64,000 nt of DNA. Source: Streptomyces ardesiacus. Lineage in GTDB: Bacteria > Actinomycetota > Actinomycetes > Streptomycetales > Streptomycetaceae. The stretch is from the NCBI RefSeq assembly GCF_003112575.1, contig NZ_BEWC01000002.1, positions 434,001 through 498,000 on the forward strand, in the 5' to 3' direction. The position numbers were made by a program, and so were the translations under genes. Numbering within the stretch: position 1 is the first letter of the stretch; each line of letters opens with the position of its first letter. Below the pieces are notes generated by a model. It searched no databases. It worked only from the letters and a program-made list of their open reading frames with translations, and was not told the origin of the DNA. Positions 36,054-45,092 of this stretch are shown one piece after another.

Positions 36054-37361
36054 TCAGCGGGACAGCCCGAGCGCCTTCACCGGGACCTCGCCGGTCTGCC
36101 GGCGGGCGGCCAGCGAGCCGGAGACCGTGATCACCACGACCCCCAGCACGGCGAGGACCCCCACCGCGACCGTCCCGGCCCAGCCGCCGGAGTGGAAGGC
36201 CACCGCGCCGACCGTGCTGCCCGCGCTGGAGCCGACGTAGTACGCGGACTGGTACAGCGCCGACGCCTGGGCACGGCCGTGCTGGGCGGTCTTGCCGACC
36301 GCCGAGGAGGCCACCGCGTGCCCGGCGAAGAAGCCCGCCGTGATCAGCACCAGGCCCAGCAGGACCAGCGGCAGCGACGGCGCCAGGGACAGCAGCAGGC
36401 CCGCCGCCGTCGTGCCCGCGCCCAGGTACAGCGCCCCGCGGCGGCCGAGGCGGCCCACCAGGCGGCCCGCCGTCGACGCCGAGACCGTGCCGACCAGGTA
36501 GACCAGGAAGATCGAGCCGATGAGTCCCTGCGGGAGCGAGAAGGGCGCCTCGGTCAGGCGGTAGCCGATCACCGTGTAGACGCCGCCGAACACCGTCATG
36601 AACAGCGCGCCGATCGCGTACAGCCGGCGCAGCAGCGGGTTGGCGAGGTGGTCGCGCACGGTGCGGACCAGGACCCGCGGGCGCAGCGAGCCCGGCGTGA
36701 AGTGCTTCGGCGCCGGCAGCAGCAGCCGGAAGGCCACCGCGCACGCCACCGCGACGAGGCCGATCACCCCGACCGCGACCCGCCAGCCCCACTCCTGGGC
36801 GACCCAGCCGGTGATGATCCGGCCGCTCATCCCGCCCACGCTGTTGCCCGCCACGAACAGGCCGATCGCGGTGACCAGCGCCCGCGGGCGCACCTCCTCG
36901 GCGAGGTACGCCGTCGCCGAGGCCGGCAGTCCGGCGAGCGCCGCGCCCTGCACCGCCCGCAGCGCGACCAGCGCGGGCAGCGAGGGCGCGAAGGGCACCA
37001 GCAGCCCGACGGTCACGGCGAGGGCCAGCGAGGCCGTCATGACCGTACGCCGTCCGAACCGCTCCGACAGCGCGCTCATCGGCAGCACGAACACCGCGAG
37101 GCCCCCGGTCGCGGCGGCCACCGTCCAGCTCGCGTCGCTCGCCGTGACGCCCAGGTCGCCCGAGATCAGCGGCAGCAGGGCCTGGGTGGAGTAGAGGAGC
37201 GCGAAGGTCGCGACGCCCGCCAGGAACAGCGCGAGGCTCATCCGGCGGTAGCCGGGGCCGCCCGGCGCCACGCGCGTGTCGCAGGAGGCGGGGTCGTCGG
37301 GGGCGGTGACTGCGGTCGCGGCGTCCACGCTGGTGGACGCCCCGGTATCGGCGGGAGTCAT
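36054..37361 (-). CDS. MFS transporter (YnfM-like exporter)
   Basis: Major facilitator of 435 residues with about twelve helices. Seen are LFLAGVATFALLYSTQALLP (helix 1), the loop 2-3 motif SERFGRRTVMTASLALAVTV, and a YAIGALFMTVFGGVYTVIGY helix in the second half. The sequence resembles the YnfM/arabinose-efflux subgroup. The ATG at 37361 is 63 nt from the divergent LysR gene, a typical regulator-target pair. The substrate is not evident. Confidence 0.88.
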   Translation of the reverse strand: MTPADTGASTSVDAATAVTAPDDPASCDTRVAPGGPGYRRMSLALFLAGVATFALLYSTQALLPLISGDLGVTASDASWTVAAATGGLAVFVLPMSALSERFGRRTVMTASLALAVTVGLLVPFAPSLPALVALRAVQGAALAGLPASATAYLAEEVRPRALVTAIGLFVAGNSVGGMSGRIITGWVAQEWGWRVAVGVIGLVAVACAVAFRLLLPAPKHFTPGSLRPRVLVRTVRDHLANPLLRRLYAIGALFMTVFGGVYTVIGYRLTEAPFSLPQGLIGSIFLVYLVGTVSASTAGRLVGRLGRRGALYLGAGTTAAGLLLSLAPSLPLVLLGLVLITAGFFAGHAVASSAVGKTAQHGRAQASALYQSAYYVGSSAGSTVGAVAFHSGGWAGTVAVGVLAVLGVVVITVSGSLAARRQTGEVPVKALGLSR

Positions 37362-37424
37362 GCCCCGAAGGTACGAAGCCCCTTACTCATCCGTCCAATG
37401 CATGGAATGGCCATAATCGTTCCC

Positions 37425-38378
37425 ATGGTGCATCAGCAAAGCTCACGGCCCCGCGTGTCACCGTCCGGTGACACGGAAGACATCGTCGCGCTGCTCGCGC
37501 CCCGCCTCGCGCACTTCGCCGGCGTGGCCCGCACCGAGCACGTCACCCGCGCCGCGCAGGAGATGAACGTCCCCCAGTCGACCCTCTCGCGCGCCCTCGT
37601 GCGCCTCGAAGAGGACCTCGGCGTCGACCTGTTCGTGCGCCGCGGCCGCACCCTCGCGCTGACTGTCGCCGGGCGCACCTTCCTCGGCTCCGTCGAACGC
37701 GCCCTCGCCGAGGTCGAGCGCGCCGCCGACGAGGTCCGTGCCGACGCCGACCCGGCCACCGGCAAGGTCGCCTTCGGCTTCCTGCACACCATGGGCGCCG
37801 AGACCGTCCCCGGCCTGCTGCACGCCTTCCGCGCCGACCACCCCCGCGTCCGCTTCAGCCTCGTGCAGAACTACGGCGAGGCCATGCTGGAACGCCTGCG
37901 CGCGGGGGAACTTGACCTGTGCCTGACCTCCCCGGTCCCCGACGCCCCCGACCTGGTCGCCCGCCGCCTCGACGAGCAGAAACTGCGCCTGGTCGTCCCG
38001 GCCGACCACGCCCTGGCCGGACGCAGGCGCATCCGCCTCGCCGAGGCGGCCGACGAGATCTTCGTGACCCTGGAGCCCGGCTACGGCCTGCGGCGCATCA
38101 CCGACGCCCTGTGCAAGGAGGCCGGCTTCCGGCCCAGGGTGGCCTTCGAGGGGGAGGAGGCGGAGACGCTGCGCGGTCTGGTCGCCGCCGGGCTCGGCGT
38201 CGCCCTGCTGCCGCCGCCCGCCGTGCCCCGCCCCGGCGTGGTCGAACTGACGGTCACGGCCCCGCGCGCCGCCCGCGAGATCGGCGTGGCCTGGCTGGCG
38301 GGACGCACGGACACGCCGCCCGTCGCGGCGTTCAAGAGGTTCCTGCTGTCGCGGCGGGGGAACCTGCTGCCGTCCTGA
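37425..38378 (+). CDS. LysR family transcriptional regulator
   Basis: Regulator of 317 residues. The N-terminal winged helix has FAGVARTEHVTRAAQEMNVP and QSTLSRALVRLEEDLGVDLF; the C-terminal half is a type 2 periplasmic-fold effector domain (about 100-310). The ATG at 37425 gives MVHQQSSRPRVS; another in-frame ATG lies slightly upstream. It faces the MFS gene across 63 bp and most likely controls that exporter and itself. The short intergenic region holds an ATGCAT-centred near-palindrome around 37398-37410 that could be its site, though this is weak. Confidence 0.9.
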   Translation: MVHQQSSRPRVSPSGDTEDIVALLAPRLAHFAGVARTEHVTRAAQEMNVPQSTLSRALVRLEEDLGVDLFVRRGRTLALTVAGRTFLGSVERALAEVERAADEVRADADPATGKVAFGFLHTMGAETVPGLLHAFRADHPRVRFSLVQNYGEAMLERLRAGELDLCLTSPVPDAPDLVARRLDEQKLRLVVPADHALAGRRRIRLAEAADEIFVTLEPGYGLRRITDALCKEAGFRPRVAFEGEEAETLRGLVAAGLGVALLPPPAVPRPGVVELTVTAPRAAREIGVAWLAGRTDTPPVAAFKRFLLSRRGNLLPS

Positions 38379-38401
38379 TCTCCCGGCCGCCGGGCACGGG
38401 A

Positions 38402-39163
38402 CTACCGCCGCAACGACTTCCCGAACCCCGCCGCGAGCGGCATCCGCAGCCCCAGCGGCGGGGGAGCGGCCAGGGCGTCCTCCACCGGGCGCGAGAAGGA
38501 CTGCCCGAACAGCGCGCCCATCACGAAGTCCTCGGCCAGCGCGGCGACTTCGTCCCGGTACTGGCGCAGCCCGTGCCCGTCGGAGTGCACCTCGAACCGG
38601 CACACGGAACGGTTCGCCTTCTTCGCCCGGGAGGCGAGCCGGAACGACAACTCCGGGTCGCTGTGCCCGTCGTTCGTGCCGTGCACGATCAGCACCTGCC
38701 GCCCGGCGAGCTGCTTCACCGGTTCGGGTGGCGCGGCCATGTCGTCCTCCGGCAGCCAAGGGGCGATCGCCAGCACCGAGTTGACGGCCTCGTGCCCGGC
38801 CGCCCGCAGTGCCGCCCGGCCGCCCATGCCGATGCCGAGCAGGCACAGCGGCACGTCGCCGTAGCGCCGCACGGCTTCGTCCGCGGCCCATGCGGCGTCC
38901 CGGGCGAGATGCGCCTCGGCGCCGTTCCAGCCGCGGTAGCGGTAGTGCACGGCATGCGCGGCCAGCCCCTCCTCCCGCCCCGCGTGTGCCAGCCGGCGCC
39001 CCAACGCGCGTACGGACGCGGCCGCGAGCAGCGCGGAGGGCCTGCGGTCGGAGACCTCCTCGCCGCCGGGGAGCAGCAGCACCGCACCGCTCACCCCCGC
39101 CCCCACCGGACCGGGCGTCCGTCCCAGCCGGGCCCGACGGACCGGCGTCGCTTGCTGTGCCAT
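38402..39163 (-). CDS. Alpha/beta-hydrolase-like protein with missing nucleophile
   Basis: Protein of 253 residues with a dienelactone-hydrolase-like fold. The strand-turn-helix that should hold the nucleophile reads LCLLGIGMGGRAALRAAG: Gly112 replaces the Ser or Cys of G-x-S/C-x-G. The acid (HGTNDGHSDPE) and the histidine (VHSDGHGLRQY) are still present. It may be non-catalytic, or use another residue. No signal peptide is present. It sits between the LysR gene and the adenosine deaminase gene and lacks the nucleoside operator. Function unknown. Confidence 0.75.
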   Translation of the reverse strand: MAQQATPVRRARLGRTPGPVGAGVSGAVLLLPGGEEVSDRRPSALLAAASVRALGRRLAHAGREEGLAAHAVHYRYRGWNGAEAHLARDAAWAADEAVRRYGDVPLCLLGIGMGGRAALRAAGHEAVNSVLAIAPWLPEDDMAAPPEPVKQLAGRQVLIVHGTNDGHSDPELSFRLASRAKKANRSVCRFEVHSDGHGLRQYRDEVAALAEDFVMGALFGQSFSRPVEDALAAPPPLGLRMPLAAGFGKSLRR

Positions 39164-39281
39164 GACAGAACATTCTCAGAAGACCGGGTGTACGGAACCC
39201 GTCCAGGCCATCACCGTTACATATCGGCCGGTCCGTGAAGCCGGGTGCCCGTTCCACGCGTCCGGCCGTTCGCCCGGTGCT

Positions 39282-39293
39282 CTACGCGCGTAG
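39282..39293. promoter_or_regulatory. Nucleoside-regulon operator CTACGCGCGTAG
   Basis: Perfect copy of the palindrome, 17 nt before the adenosine deaminase start codon. That position would overlap the transcription start or ribosome site and fits repression. Confidence 0.82.
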
Positions 39294-39309
39294 GAGTTAG
39301 AGTGCGGAA

Positions 39310-40479
39310 ATGACGAGCCAGAGCACCGCGCAGACCAGTGCGAGGACGCCGACGCCGGACCACGTCCGCCGCGCGCCGAAGGTTCTGCTGCACGACCACC
39401 TCGACGGCGGGCTGCGTCCCGGCACGATCGTCGAACTCGCCCGCGAGACCGGCTACCCGGACCTGCCGGAAAGCGACGCCGGCCGGCTCGGCACCTGGTT
39501 CCGGCAGGCCGCCGACTCCGGGTCCCTGGAGCGGTACCTGGAGACCTTCTCCCACACCGTCGGCGTCCTGCAGACCCGCGACGCCCTGGTCCGGGTCGCC
39601 GCCGAGTGCGCCGAGGACCTCGCCGAGGACGGCGTGGTCTACGCCGAGGTGCGCTACGCCCCCGAGCAGCACCTGGAGCGGGGGCTGACCCTGGAGGAGG
39701 TCGTCGAGGCCGTCAACGAGGGCTTCCGGGAGGGGGAGCGGCGCGCGCGGGAGAACGGCCACCGCATCCGGGTCGGCGCCCTGCTCACCGCGATGCGGCA
39801 CGCCGCCCGCTCCCTGGAGATCGCCGAACTCGCCAACCGCTACCGCGACCTCGGCGTCGTCGGCTTCGACATCGCGGGAGCCGAGGCCGGGTACCCGCCC
39901 ACCCGGCACCTGGACGCCTTCGAGTACCTGAAGCGGGAGAACAACCACTTCACCATCCACGCCGGCGAGGCCTTCGGGCTGCCGTCCATCTGGCAGGCCC
40001 TCCAGTGGTGCGGCGCCGACCGGCTCGGCCACGGGGTGCGCATCATCGACGACATCCAGGTCCACGAGGACGGCTCGGTCGAGCTCGGCCGGCTCGCCTC
40101 CTACGTCCGGGACAAGCGGATCCCGCTGGAGCTGTGCCCCAGCTCCAACCTCCAGACCGGAGCCGCCGACTCCTACGCCGAGCACCCCATCGGGCTGCTG
40201 CGCCGACTGCACTTCCGGGTCACCGTCAACACGGACAACCGGCTGATGTCCCACACCAGCATGAGCCGCGAATTCGAGCACCTGGTCGAGGCGTTCGGCT
40301 ACACGCTCGACGACATGCAGTGGTTCTCCGTCAATGCGATGAAATCAGCGTTCATTCCTTTCGATGAACGACTGGCCATGATCAATGACGTCATCAAGCC
40401 CGGGTACGCCGAGCTGAAGTCCGAATGGCTGTTCCAGCAGACCGCTTCCACCAGCGGTAATGCGGAGGGCGAGGGCTGA
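39310..40479 (+). CDS. add: Adenosine deaminase
   Basis: Zinc hydrolase of 389 residues converting adenosine and deoxyadenosine to inosine and deoxyinosine. Family motifs: metal-binding LLHDHLDGG near residue 27, [14 protein letters not shown], the catalytic [18 protein letters not shown], and [12 protein letters not shown], where the Asp pair completes the site. The start ATG lies directly downstream of a perfect CTACGCGCGTAG operator, tying it to the nucleoside transporter and phosphorylase genes. It is transcribed alone. Confidence 0.94.
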   Translation: MTSQSTAQTSARTPTPDHVRRAPKVLLHDHLDGGLRPGTIVELARETGYPDLPESDAGRLGTWFRQAADSGSLERYLETFSHTVGVLQTRDALVRVAAECAEDLAEDGVVYAEVRYAPEQHLERGLTLEEVVEAVNEGFREGERRARENGHRIRVGALLTAMRHAARSLEIAELANRYRDLGVVGFDIAGAEAGYPPTRHLDAFEYLKRENNHFTIHAGEAFGLPSIWQALQWCGADRLGHGVRIIDDIQVHEDGSVELGRLASYVRDKRIPLELCPSSNLQTGAADSYAEHPIGLLRRLHFRVTVNTDNRLMSHTSMSREFEHLVEAFGYTLDDMQWFSVNAMKSAFIPFDERLAMINDVIKPGYAELKSEWLFQQTASTSGNAEGEG

Positions 40480-40619
40480 CCGGGCGGGGACGGTAATACA
40501 GAATCGCGGCCGGGCTTTCACAATCCGTCCGCATTTCGATGTTTGCCGCCGGGGGTGGGGCGTGTTTACCGTCGAGCACCGCTCACATCCCCGTCACCCC
40601 ATTACGAGGACGCATTTCC

Positions 40620-40988
40620 ATGAAGCAGTCTGCTGCCAAGACCCTCGGTGTCGCCGCCCTCGGTGCCGCCTTCGCCGCCGCCGGCGCCGGCGCGGCCACC
40701 GCGGCCCCCGAGCTCCCGGACGCCGCGCAGACGGTGGACTCCGTCGCCCGAACCCTCCCCGCGGAGACCGTCTCCCAGGTCGCGCCCGGCGCGGGCAACG
40801 TGCTGGAGCAGGGCCGCAAGGTCTCCCACACCGGTCTGACCGTCGCGCAGCCGGTCGCCGAGCAGCTCGTCGCAGAGCAGGTCGCCGAGGGCCCGACCAA
40901 GCCGGTCGCCAAGCTGCTCGGCGGAGTGCCGCTGGAGGGCCTGCCCACCCAGGGCCTGCCGGTCAACGGCCTGCCGATCGGCGGCTGA
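40620..40988 (+). CDS. Small secreted Ala/Gly/Pro-rich protein
   Basis: Protein of 122 residues with a Sec signal peptide (KTLGVAALGAAFAAAGAGAA, cleavage after A-T-A-A near 29). The mature part is rich in Val, Ala and Gln and ends in a short repeat, LEGLPTQGLPVNGLPIGG. No cysteines are present. GAGGA with a 9-nt spacer selects the ATG at 40620. I do not recognise a family; similar small secreted proteins are common in Streptomyces. It is followed by a strong hairpin terminator. Confidence 0.75.
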   Translation: MKQSAAKTLGVAALGAAFAAAGAGAATAAPELPDAAQTVDSVARTLPAETVSQVAPGAGNVLEQGRKVSHTGLTVAQPVAEQLVAEQVAEGPTKPVAKLLGGVPLEGLPTQGLPVNGLPIGG

Positions 40989-41005
40989 CCCGCCCCCCTG
41001 CACGC

Positions 41006-41048
41006 GCCGAAGGGGCGCACCCGGACACCGGGTGCGCCCCGTCGGCGT
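41006..41048. terminator. Long bidirectional hairpin terminator
   Basis: A 20-bp stem with one mismatch (41006-41025 with 41029-41048) and a 3-nt loop separates the secreted-protein gene from the convergent PspC gene. Confidence 0.82.
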
Positions 41049-41068
41049 ACCAGAGGGGAGGTACGTCG

Positions 41069-41272
41069 TCACCAGGCCGTGCGGGCGGCCTTCTCCTCGG
41101 ACGGGAGCAGGATCCACAGGGCCAGGTAGAGCAGGAACTGCGGGCCGGGCAGCAGGCAGGAGACCAGGAAGATCACCCGCATCGTGCCGTTGGAGGTGCC
41201 GAAGCGCCGGGCCAGCGCGGCGCACACTCCGCCGATCATGCGGCCGTGGGTGGGGCGGGCGAGGCTGGACAT
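41069..41272 (-). CDS. PspC-domain membrane protein
   Basis: Short protein of 67 residues made up of one PspC domain: LARPTHGRMIGGVCAALARR, then a hydrophobic segment (about 31-56, MRVIFLVSCLLPGPQFLLYL). PspC proteins are implicated in envelope stress responses. AAGGAG with a 5-nt spacer precedes the ATG at 41272. A longer frame reading through this region was rejected because the PspC start and ribosome site are clear. Confidence 0.85.
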   Translation of the reverse strand: MSSLARPTHGRMIGGVCAALARRFGTSNGTMRVIFLVSCLLPGPQFLLYLALWILLPSEEKAARTAW

Positions 41273-41367
41273 CGCGGCTCCTTCGTGAGCGTGTGGGCGG
41301 GGCTGCCCTCCGGCTTCCCCTTCATCTGCCCTCCACGCTACGGAGACGAACGGCGCAAAGCGTCGCT

Positions 41368-41919
41368 CTACGGGGCGATACCGACCCTGGGAATCGTCGG
41401 GGTCCGACCCTGAGCCGGCTCCTCCTGGGGTACGTCCGGCCGCCCCTCCAGCCGGTACCGGCGACGGAGCCGGGCCCGGCCCGCAGGGACGACGGCGAGG
41501 TGCGCGAGAGCCGCGCCCACCGTGCTCAGCAGCACCGAGTCGATGTCGACGACCTGACCGGGCACCCCGGTCTGCAGCAGTTCGACGCCCAGCGCCAGCA
41601 GGGCGGCCGCGGCCAGGGTGCGCAGCAGGGAGGCCAGCGGCGAGACGGCCAGCCGCCCGCCGGCCATCGGCAGCAGGACCCCCAGCGGCGCCAGCAGCGC
41701 CAGGTCGCCGCCGAGCGAACGCGCCGCCTCGGCCGCGCCCAGCGCCAGGTCCGCACGGATCCCGGCGAAGGGTTCGAGGTTGGGGGGCAGCACCCAGGGG
41801 ACGTCCAGCGGCCGCAGCGCGTACCAGGCGACGAACGCGAGATGTGCGACGAGGAGAACGCTCCCTGTCACACGGATGCGGAGCGCGACGCTGCCGCCGA
41901 GGAACCCATGACGCTGCAC
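41368..41919 (-). CDS. VanZ-family membrane protein
   Basis: Membrane protein of 183 residues with about four helices. VTGSVLLVAHLAFVAWYALR, PPNLEPFAGIRADLALGA and LGVELLQTGVPGQVVDIDSV show the VanZ-like fold, the last containing the conserved E-x-x-Q and V-D-x-x-D pattern. In enterococci VanZ confers low-level teicoplanin resistance; roles of Streptomyces homologues are not defined. The ATG at 41919 was taken; the ribosome site is not strong. Confidence 0.78.
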   Translation of the reverse strand: MQRHGFLGGSVALRIRVTGSVLLVAHLAFVAWYALRPLDVPWVLPPNLEPFAGIRADLALGAAEAARSLGGDLALLAPLGVLLPMAGGRLAVSPLASLLRTLAAAALLALGVELLQTGVPGQVVDIDSVLLSTVGAALAHLAVVPAGRARLRRRYRLEGRPDVPQEEPAQGRTPTIPRVGIAP

Positions 41920-42006
41920 GCCCCCCTAGACGCGACCCGCGCGGCGCGTGGTTCCGGCCCGTGCCCCGAAGGGGTGAGTCCTGCGCCACACGGCCCCGCC
42001 CGCGCC

Positions 42007-42618
42007 TCAGCCGGCCCGGACCTCCTCGGCCGGCGGTTCGTTGCTGCCGGGCCGGGAACGGACCTCGTCCGTGCAGGTGTAGCGGCGCGCGGACCGGTCG
42101 GCGGGGCCGGCCAGGACCACGGAACCGTCGCCCTCGGCCGCGGCGGAGTCGGAGAAGGTGCACACGACCTGCGCGAGGGAGTACGAGGTGAGGTCGTCGG
42201 GGTCGGTGCTCAGCCGCAGCGTGTCCTCCGGGTCGCCGGAGCGCGGTCCCGTCACGGTGATCCCGCGGCGCACGTCCGAGGTGTACCCGGCCTCCTTCTC
42301 CGCGGCCGAGGGCTGCTGCGCCAGTTCGTTCAGCAGTCCCTGGGCCACCAGCACCCGCCGCCCCGAGTCCGACGTGCCGTCCGGCACCCGCACCGTGCGG
42401 TCCACGGCCACCAGCGAGGAGCCGCACAGCAGGAACACCCGCGCCGGCAGCCCGCCGGCCGGCCGCGTGGCCACGTCCGGCTCGGAGAGCGAACAGCGCA
42501 CCCGCGAGGGCGCGGGACCGTAGTCCGTGGGCACTTCGGTGGCGCGGATGCCGCACCCGGTCAGCAGCACGGCCAGTGCCACGAGCCCGGTCGGGGCCGA
42601 GAGCCGGCGTACGGTCAT
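42007..42618 (-). CDS. Lipoprotein of the AfsQ operon
   Basis: Secreted lipoprotein of 203 residues; the signal ends in a good lipobox, VLLTGC (Cys22). The mature part contains five cysteines and a GerM-like or Spo-type fold is possible (FLLCGSSLVAVDRTVRVPDG), but I do not assign a domain firmly. Its ATG overlaps the stop of the sensor kinase gene by 1 nt on the minus strand. This order (response regulator, kinase, lipoprotein) matches the S. coelicolor afsQ locus, where the third gene also encodes a lipoprotein. It may modulate ligand sensing by AfsQ2. Confidence 0.85.
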   Translation of the reverse strand: MTVRRLSAPTGLVALAVLLTGCGIRATEVPTDYGPAPSRVRCSLSEPDVATRPAGGLPARVFLLCGSSLVAVDRTVRVPDGTSDSGRRVLVAQGLLNELAQQPSAAEKEAGYTSDVRRGITVTGPRSGDPEDTLRLSTDPDDLTSYSLAQVVCTFSDSAAAEGDGSVVLAGPADRSARRYTCTDEVRSRPGSNEPPAEEVRAG

Positions 42619-44210
42619 CAGACCTGTCCCTTCGCGTCCTTGCCCTGGTCGTCGCCGCCCGCACGGTCCTCCCCGGCGGGCGGGGACGGATCCTGCGGCA
42701 GCCTCAGCGTGAACACCGCGCCGCCCTCCGGAGCGTTCTCCGCGGTGATCTCACCGCCGTGGATGTGCGCGTTCTCCATGGCGATGGACAGGCCCAGCCC
42801 GCTGCCCTCGGAGCGCGGCCGGGAGGCGCTCGCCTTGTAGAAGCGGTCGAAGACGTGCGGCAGGACGTCCTCGGGGATCCCGGGCCCGTTGTCCCGCACC
42901 CGGATGACGATCTCGTCGTCGGCCCGCGCCACGGACACCCTGACCGGCGACCCGCCGTGCTTGAGGGCGTTGCCGATCAGGTTGGCGAGGATGACGTCCA
43001 GACGGCGCGGGTCGAGCCGGGCGTGGATGCCGCGCTCGGCCTCCAGCTCGACGGCGTCCAGCCAGGCCCGGGCGTCGATGCAGGCGGTGATCTGGTCGGC
43101 GACGTCGACGTCGTCCAGGACCAGGCGGGCGGTGCCCGCGTCGAAGCGGGTGACCTCCATCAGGTTCTCCACCAGGTCGTTCAGCCGCCGTGTCTCGCTC
43201 ACCACCAGGCGTACGGCCGGCTCGACCATCGGGTCGAAGCTCCCGCCCTCGCCCTCGCCCGCGAACTCCAGCTCCTCCTCCAGCACCTCCGTCACCGCGG
43301 TGAGCGCCGTCAGCGGGGTGCGCAGTTCGTGGCTCATGTCGGCGACGAAGCGCCGGGATGCCTGCTCGCGGCCCGCCATGTCCGCGACCCGCTTCTCCAG
43401 GTTCTCGGCGGCGTTGTTGAACGTGCGGGACAGGTCGGCCAGTTCGTCCGTGCCGGACACCCGCAGCCGGGTGTCCAGCTTCCCCTCGCCCAGCCGCCGC
43501 GCCGCGACCCCGAGCCGGTGCACGGGCTTGAGCACGGTCGTCGCCAGGGCCTGCGCGAGCAGTGCGGAGCCGAGCAGGGCGAGCGCGGTGGCGATCCCCA
43601 GCGACCAGGCGAGCGAGTTCAGGTCCTTGGCCTCCGGCTCCAGCGACTTGAGCATGTAGCCGGTCGGCCCGCCGCCGATCACCCGGGTGCCGGCTATGAG
43701 GTACGGGGTGCCGTCGTCGGTGATCCGCTGCCAGTACAGGTGGTACGGGTGCTTGTTGGCCGAGGTGAGCTTCTGCTCCTTGTTCACCGCCGTGCGCAGC
43801 GACTGGGGCACGTCGGACAGCGCGAAGCCGCCCAGGCCGCCCGAACTGCCGTACATCGTCGTGCCGTCGGCGCCCTCGGCGACCAGCAGCACCGCGAACC
43901 GCTGGCTGCTGTTGGCCATCTGCCCCGCGGTGTGCTGCAGCTCGTCCTGCGTGGGGTGCTCGGGCAGCGCGCCCGCCCGGCTCTGCATCTCCTGCTCGAA
44001 GTCGCGCAGCACGGCGTCCTGGGTGCGGGTGAGCACCGCCTCCCGGTTCAGCCAGTACGCGATGCCGGACGCGGACACGGCCGCGGTGAGCGCGACCAGA
44101 CCGAAGACGAGGACCAGCCGCAGGCGCAGGCTGGTGAAGCGCAGCCAGGACCAGACGCCCTTGCGAGCCGCGGCCAGGCCGCGCGAACCCCCCTGGTGTT
44201 CCTTGGTCAC
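42618..44210 (-). CDS. afsQ2: Sensor histidine kinase AfsQ2
   Basis: Membrane histidine kinase of 530 residues. Helix 1 is about residues 25-48, an extracytoplasmic sensor about 49-195, helix 2 about 197-220, a HAMP domain (LGVAARRLGEGKLDTRLRVS) follows, then HisKA with FVADMSHELRTPLTALTAVT (His near 292) and HATPase with NLIGNALKHGG, DNGPGIP and GSGLGLSIAMENAHIHGG. The GTG start overlaps the stop of afsQ1 (GTGA). In S. coelicolor AfsQ1/Q2 respond to growth on glutamate and control antibiotic production and development; the locus here has the same content and order. Confidence 0.93.
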   Translation of the reverse strand: MTKEHQGGSRGLAAARKGVWSWLRFTSLRLRLVLVFGLVALTAAVSASGIAYWLNREAVLTRTQDAVLRDFEQEMQSRAGALPEHPTQDELQHTAGQMANSSQRFAVLLVAEGADGTTMYGSSGGLGGFALSDVPQSLRTAVNKEQKLTSANKHPYHLYWQRITDDGTPYLIAGTRVIGGGPTGYMLKSLEPEAKDLNSLAWSLGIATALALLGSALLAQALATTVLKPVHRLGVAARRLGEGKLDTRLRVSGTDELADLSRTFNNAAENLEKRVADMAGREQASRRFVADMSHELRTPLTALTAVTEVLEEELEFAGEGEGGSFDPMVEPAVRLVVSETRRLNDLVENLMEVTRFDAGTARLVLDDVDVADQITACIDARAWLDAVELEAERGIHARLDPRRLDVILANLIGNALKHGGSPVRVSVARADDEIVIRVRDNGPGIPEDVLPHVFDRFYKASASRPRSEGSGLGLSIAMENAHIHGGEITAENAPEGGAVFTLRLPQDPSPPAGEDRAGGDDQGKDAKGQV

Positions 44211-44884
44211 TGAGGCGGATCCAGCCGGTAGCCGACACCCCGCACGGTGCGGATCAGGGTCGGGGACGACGGTACGTCCTCGACCTTGGCGCGCAGCCGC
44301 TGCACGCACGCGTCCACCAGCCGGGAGTCACCGAGGTAGTCGTGCTCCCACACCAGCCGCAGCAACTGCTGCCGGGACAGCGCCTGTCCGGGCCGCCGGC
44401 TCAGCTCCAGCAGCAGCCGCAGTTCGGTCGGCGTCAGCTGGAGGTCCTCGCCGTTCTTCGTCACGGTCATCGCCGAGCGGTCGATGACCAGGCTGCCGAA
44501 GCTCGCCGAGTCCGTCGACTCCCGCTCCCCGCGCCGCAGTACGGCCCGGATCCGGGCGTCGAGGACCCGGCCCTGGACGGGTTTGACGACGTAGTCGTCG
44601 GCGCCCGACTCGAGGCCGACGACCACGTCGATGTCGTCGTTGCGCGCGGTCAGCAGGATGATCGGCAACTGGTCGGTGCGCCGGATGCGACGGCACACCT
44701 CGAAGCCGTCGATGCCGGGCAGCATCACGTCCAGCACGATCAGGTCCGGCCGCTGCTCGCGCAGCAGCTTCAGACCGTCCTCACCACTGGCAGCGGTGGC
44801 CACCCGGTGGCCCTGGCGGGTCAGGGAGAGCTCCAGGGCCGTGCGGATGGCGTCGTCGTCCTCGATCAGCAACAGGGAAGGCAC
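44207..44884 (-). CDS. afsQ1: Response regulator AfsQ1 (OmpR type)
   Basis: Response regulator of 225 residues, the length known for S. coelicolor AfsQ1. The receiver begins VPSLLLIEDDDAIRTALELS and has the phospho-acceptor Asp52 in LIVLDVMLPG and a conserved VVKPVQ lysine loop. The C-terminal winged helix (about 130-225) ends in TLIRTVRGVGYRLDPPQ. The GTG at 44884 gives the known N-terminus. The divergent sigQ gene lies across an intergenic region that carries a GTnAC-n6-GTnAC site, the known AfsQ1 binding pattern. Confidence 0.95.
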   Translation of the reverse strand: MPSLLLIEDDDAIRTALELSLTRQGHRVATAASGEDGLKLLREQRPDLIVLDVMLPGIDGFEVCRRIRRTDQLPIILLTARNDDIDVVVGLESGADDYVVKPVQGRVLDARIRAVLRRGERESTDSASFGSLVIDRSAMTVTKNGEDLQLTPTELRLLLELSRRPGQALSRQQLLRLVWEHDYLGDSRLVDACVQRLRAKVEDVPSSPTLIRTVRGVGYRLDPPQ

Positions 44885-44997
44885 GCGCTCATTCTGGCCC
44901 ATGAGGGGGTGGGTGTTCGACCTGTGGGTGCGGATGGGGTCCCACCGCACCGCCGGACCCTGTGAAGGAACGGTGGTGCGACGGTGACGGACCCCTG

Positions 44998-45013
44998 TGA
45001 CAGCTCTGTGACA
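44998..45013. promoter_or_regulatory. Probable AfsQ1 binding site (GTGAC-n6-GTGAC)
   Basis: Direct repeat GTGAC-AGCTCT-GTGAC between afsQ1 and sigQ, matching the published AfsQ1 consensus GTnAC-n6-GTnAC. A third GTGAC lies 8 nt further upstream at 44985-44989. It should mediate AfsQ1 control of sigQ and possibly autoregulation. Confidence 0.8.
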
Positions 45014-45092
45014 GTCGGCGGACACGGCCATGAAGTCACCGGGGCAAGCTTTTCGTCACAAGCAACCGGCAGTCCACGACGGGGGGCGCGAG

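Noticed and set aside
35088..38378. 1096-codon plus-strand open frame across sigma and MFS genes
   Set aside because: Only its last 318 codons (from 37425) encode LysR; the rest is antisense to two clear minus-strand genes and has Arg/Gly/Gln-biased shadow composition.
38999..39012. CAACGCGCGTAC resembling the nucleoside operator
   Set aside because: It lies inside the hydrolase coding region and matches only the central ACGCGCGT, a common GC-rich word.
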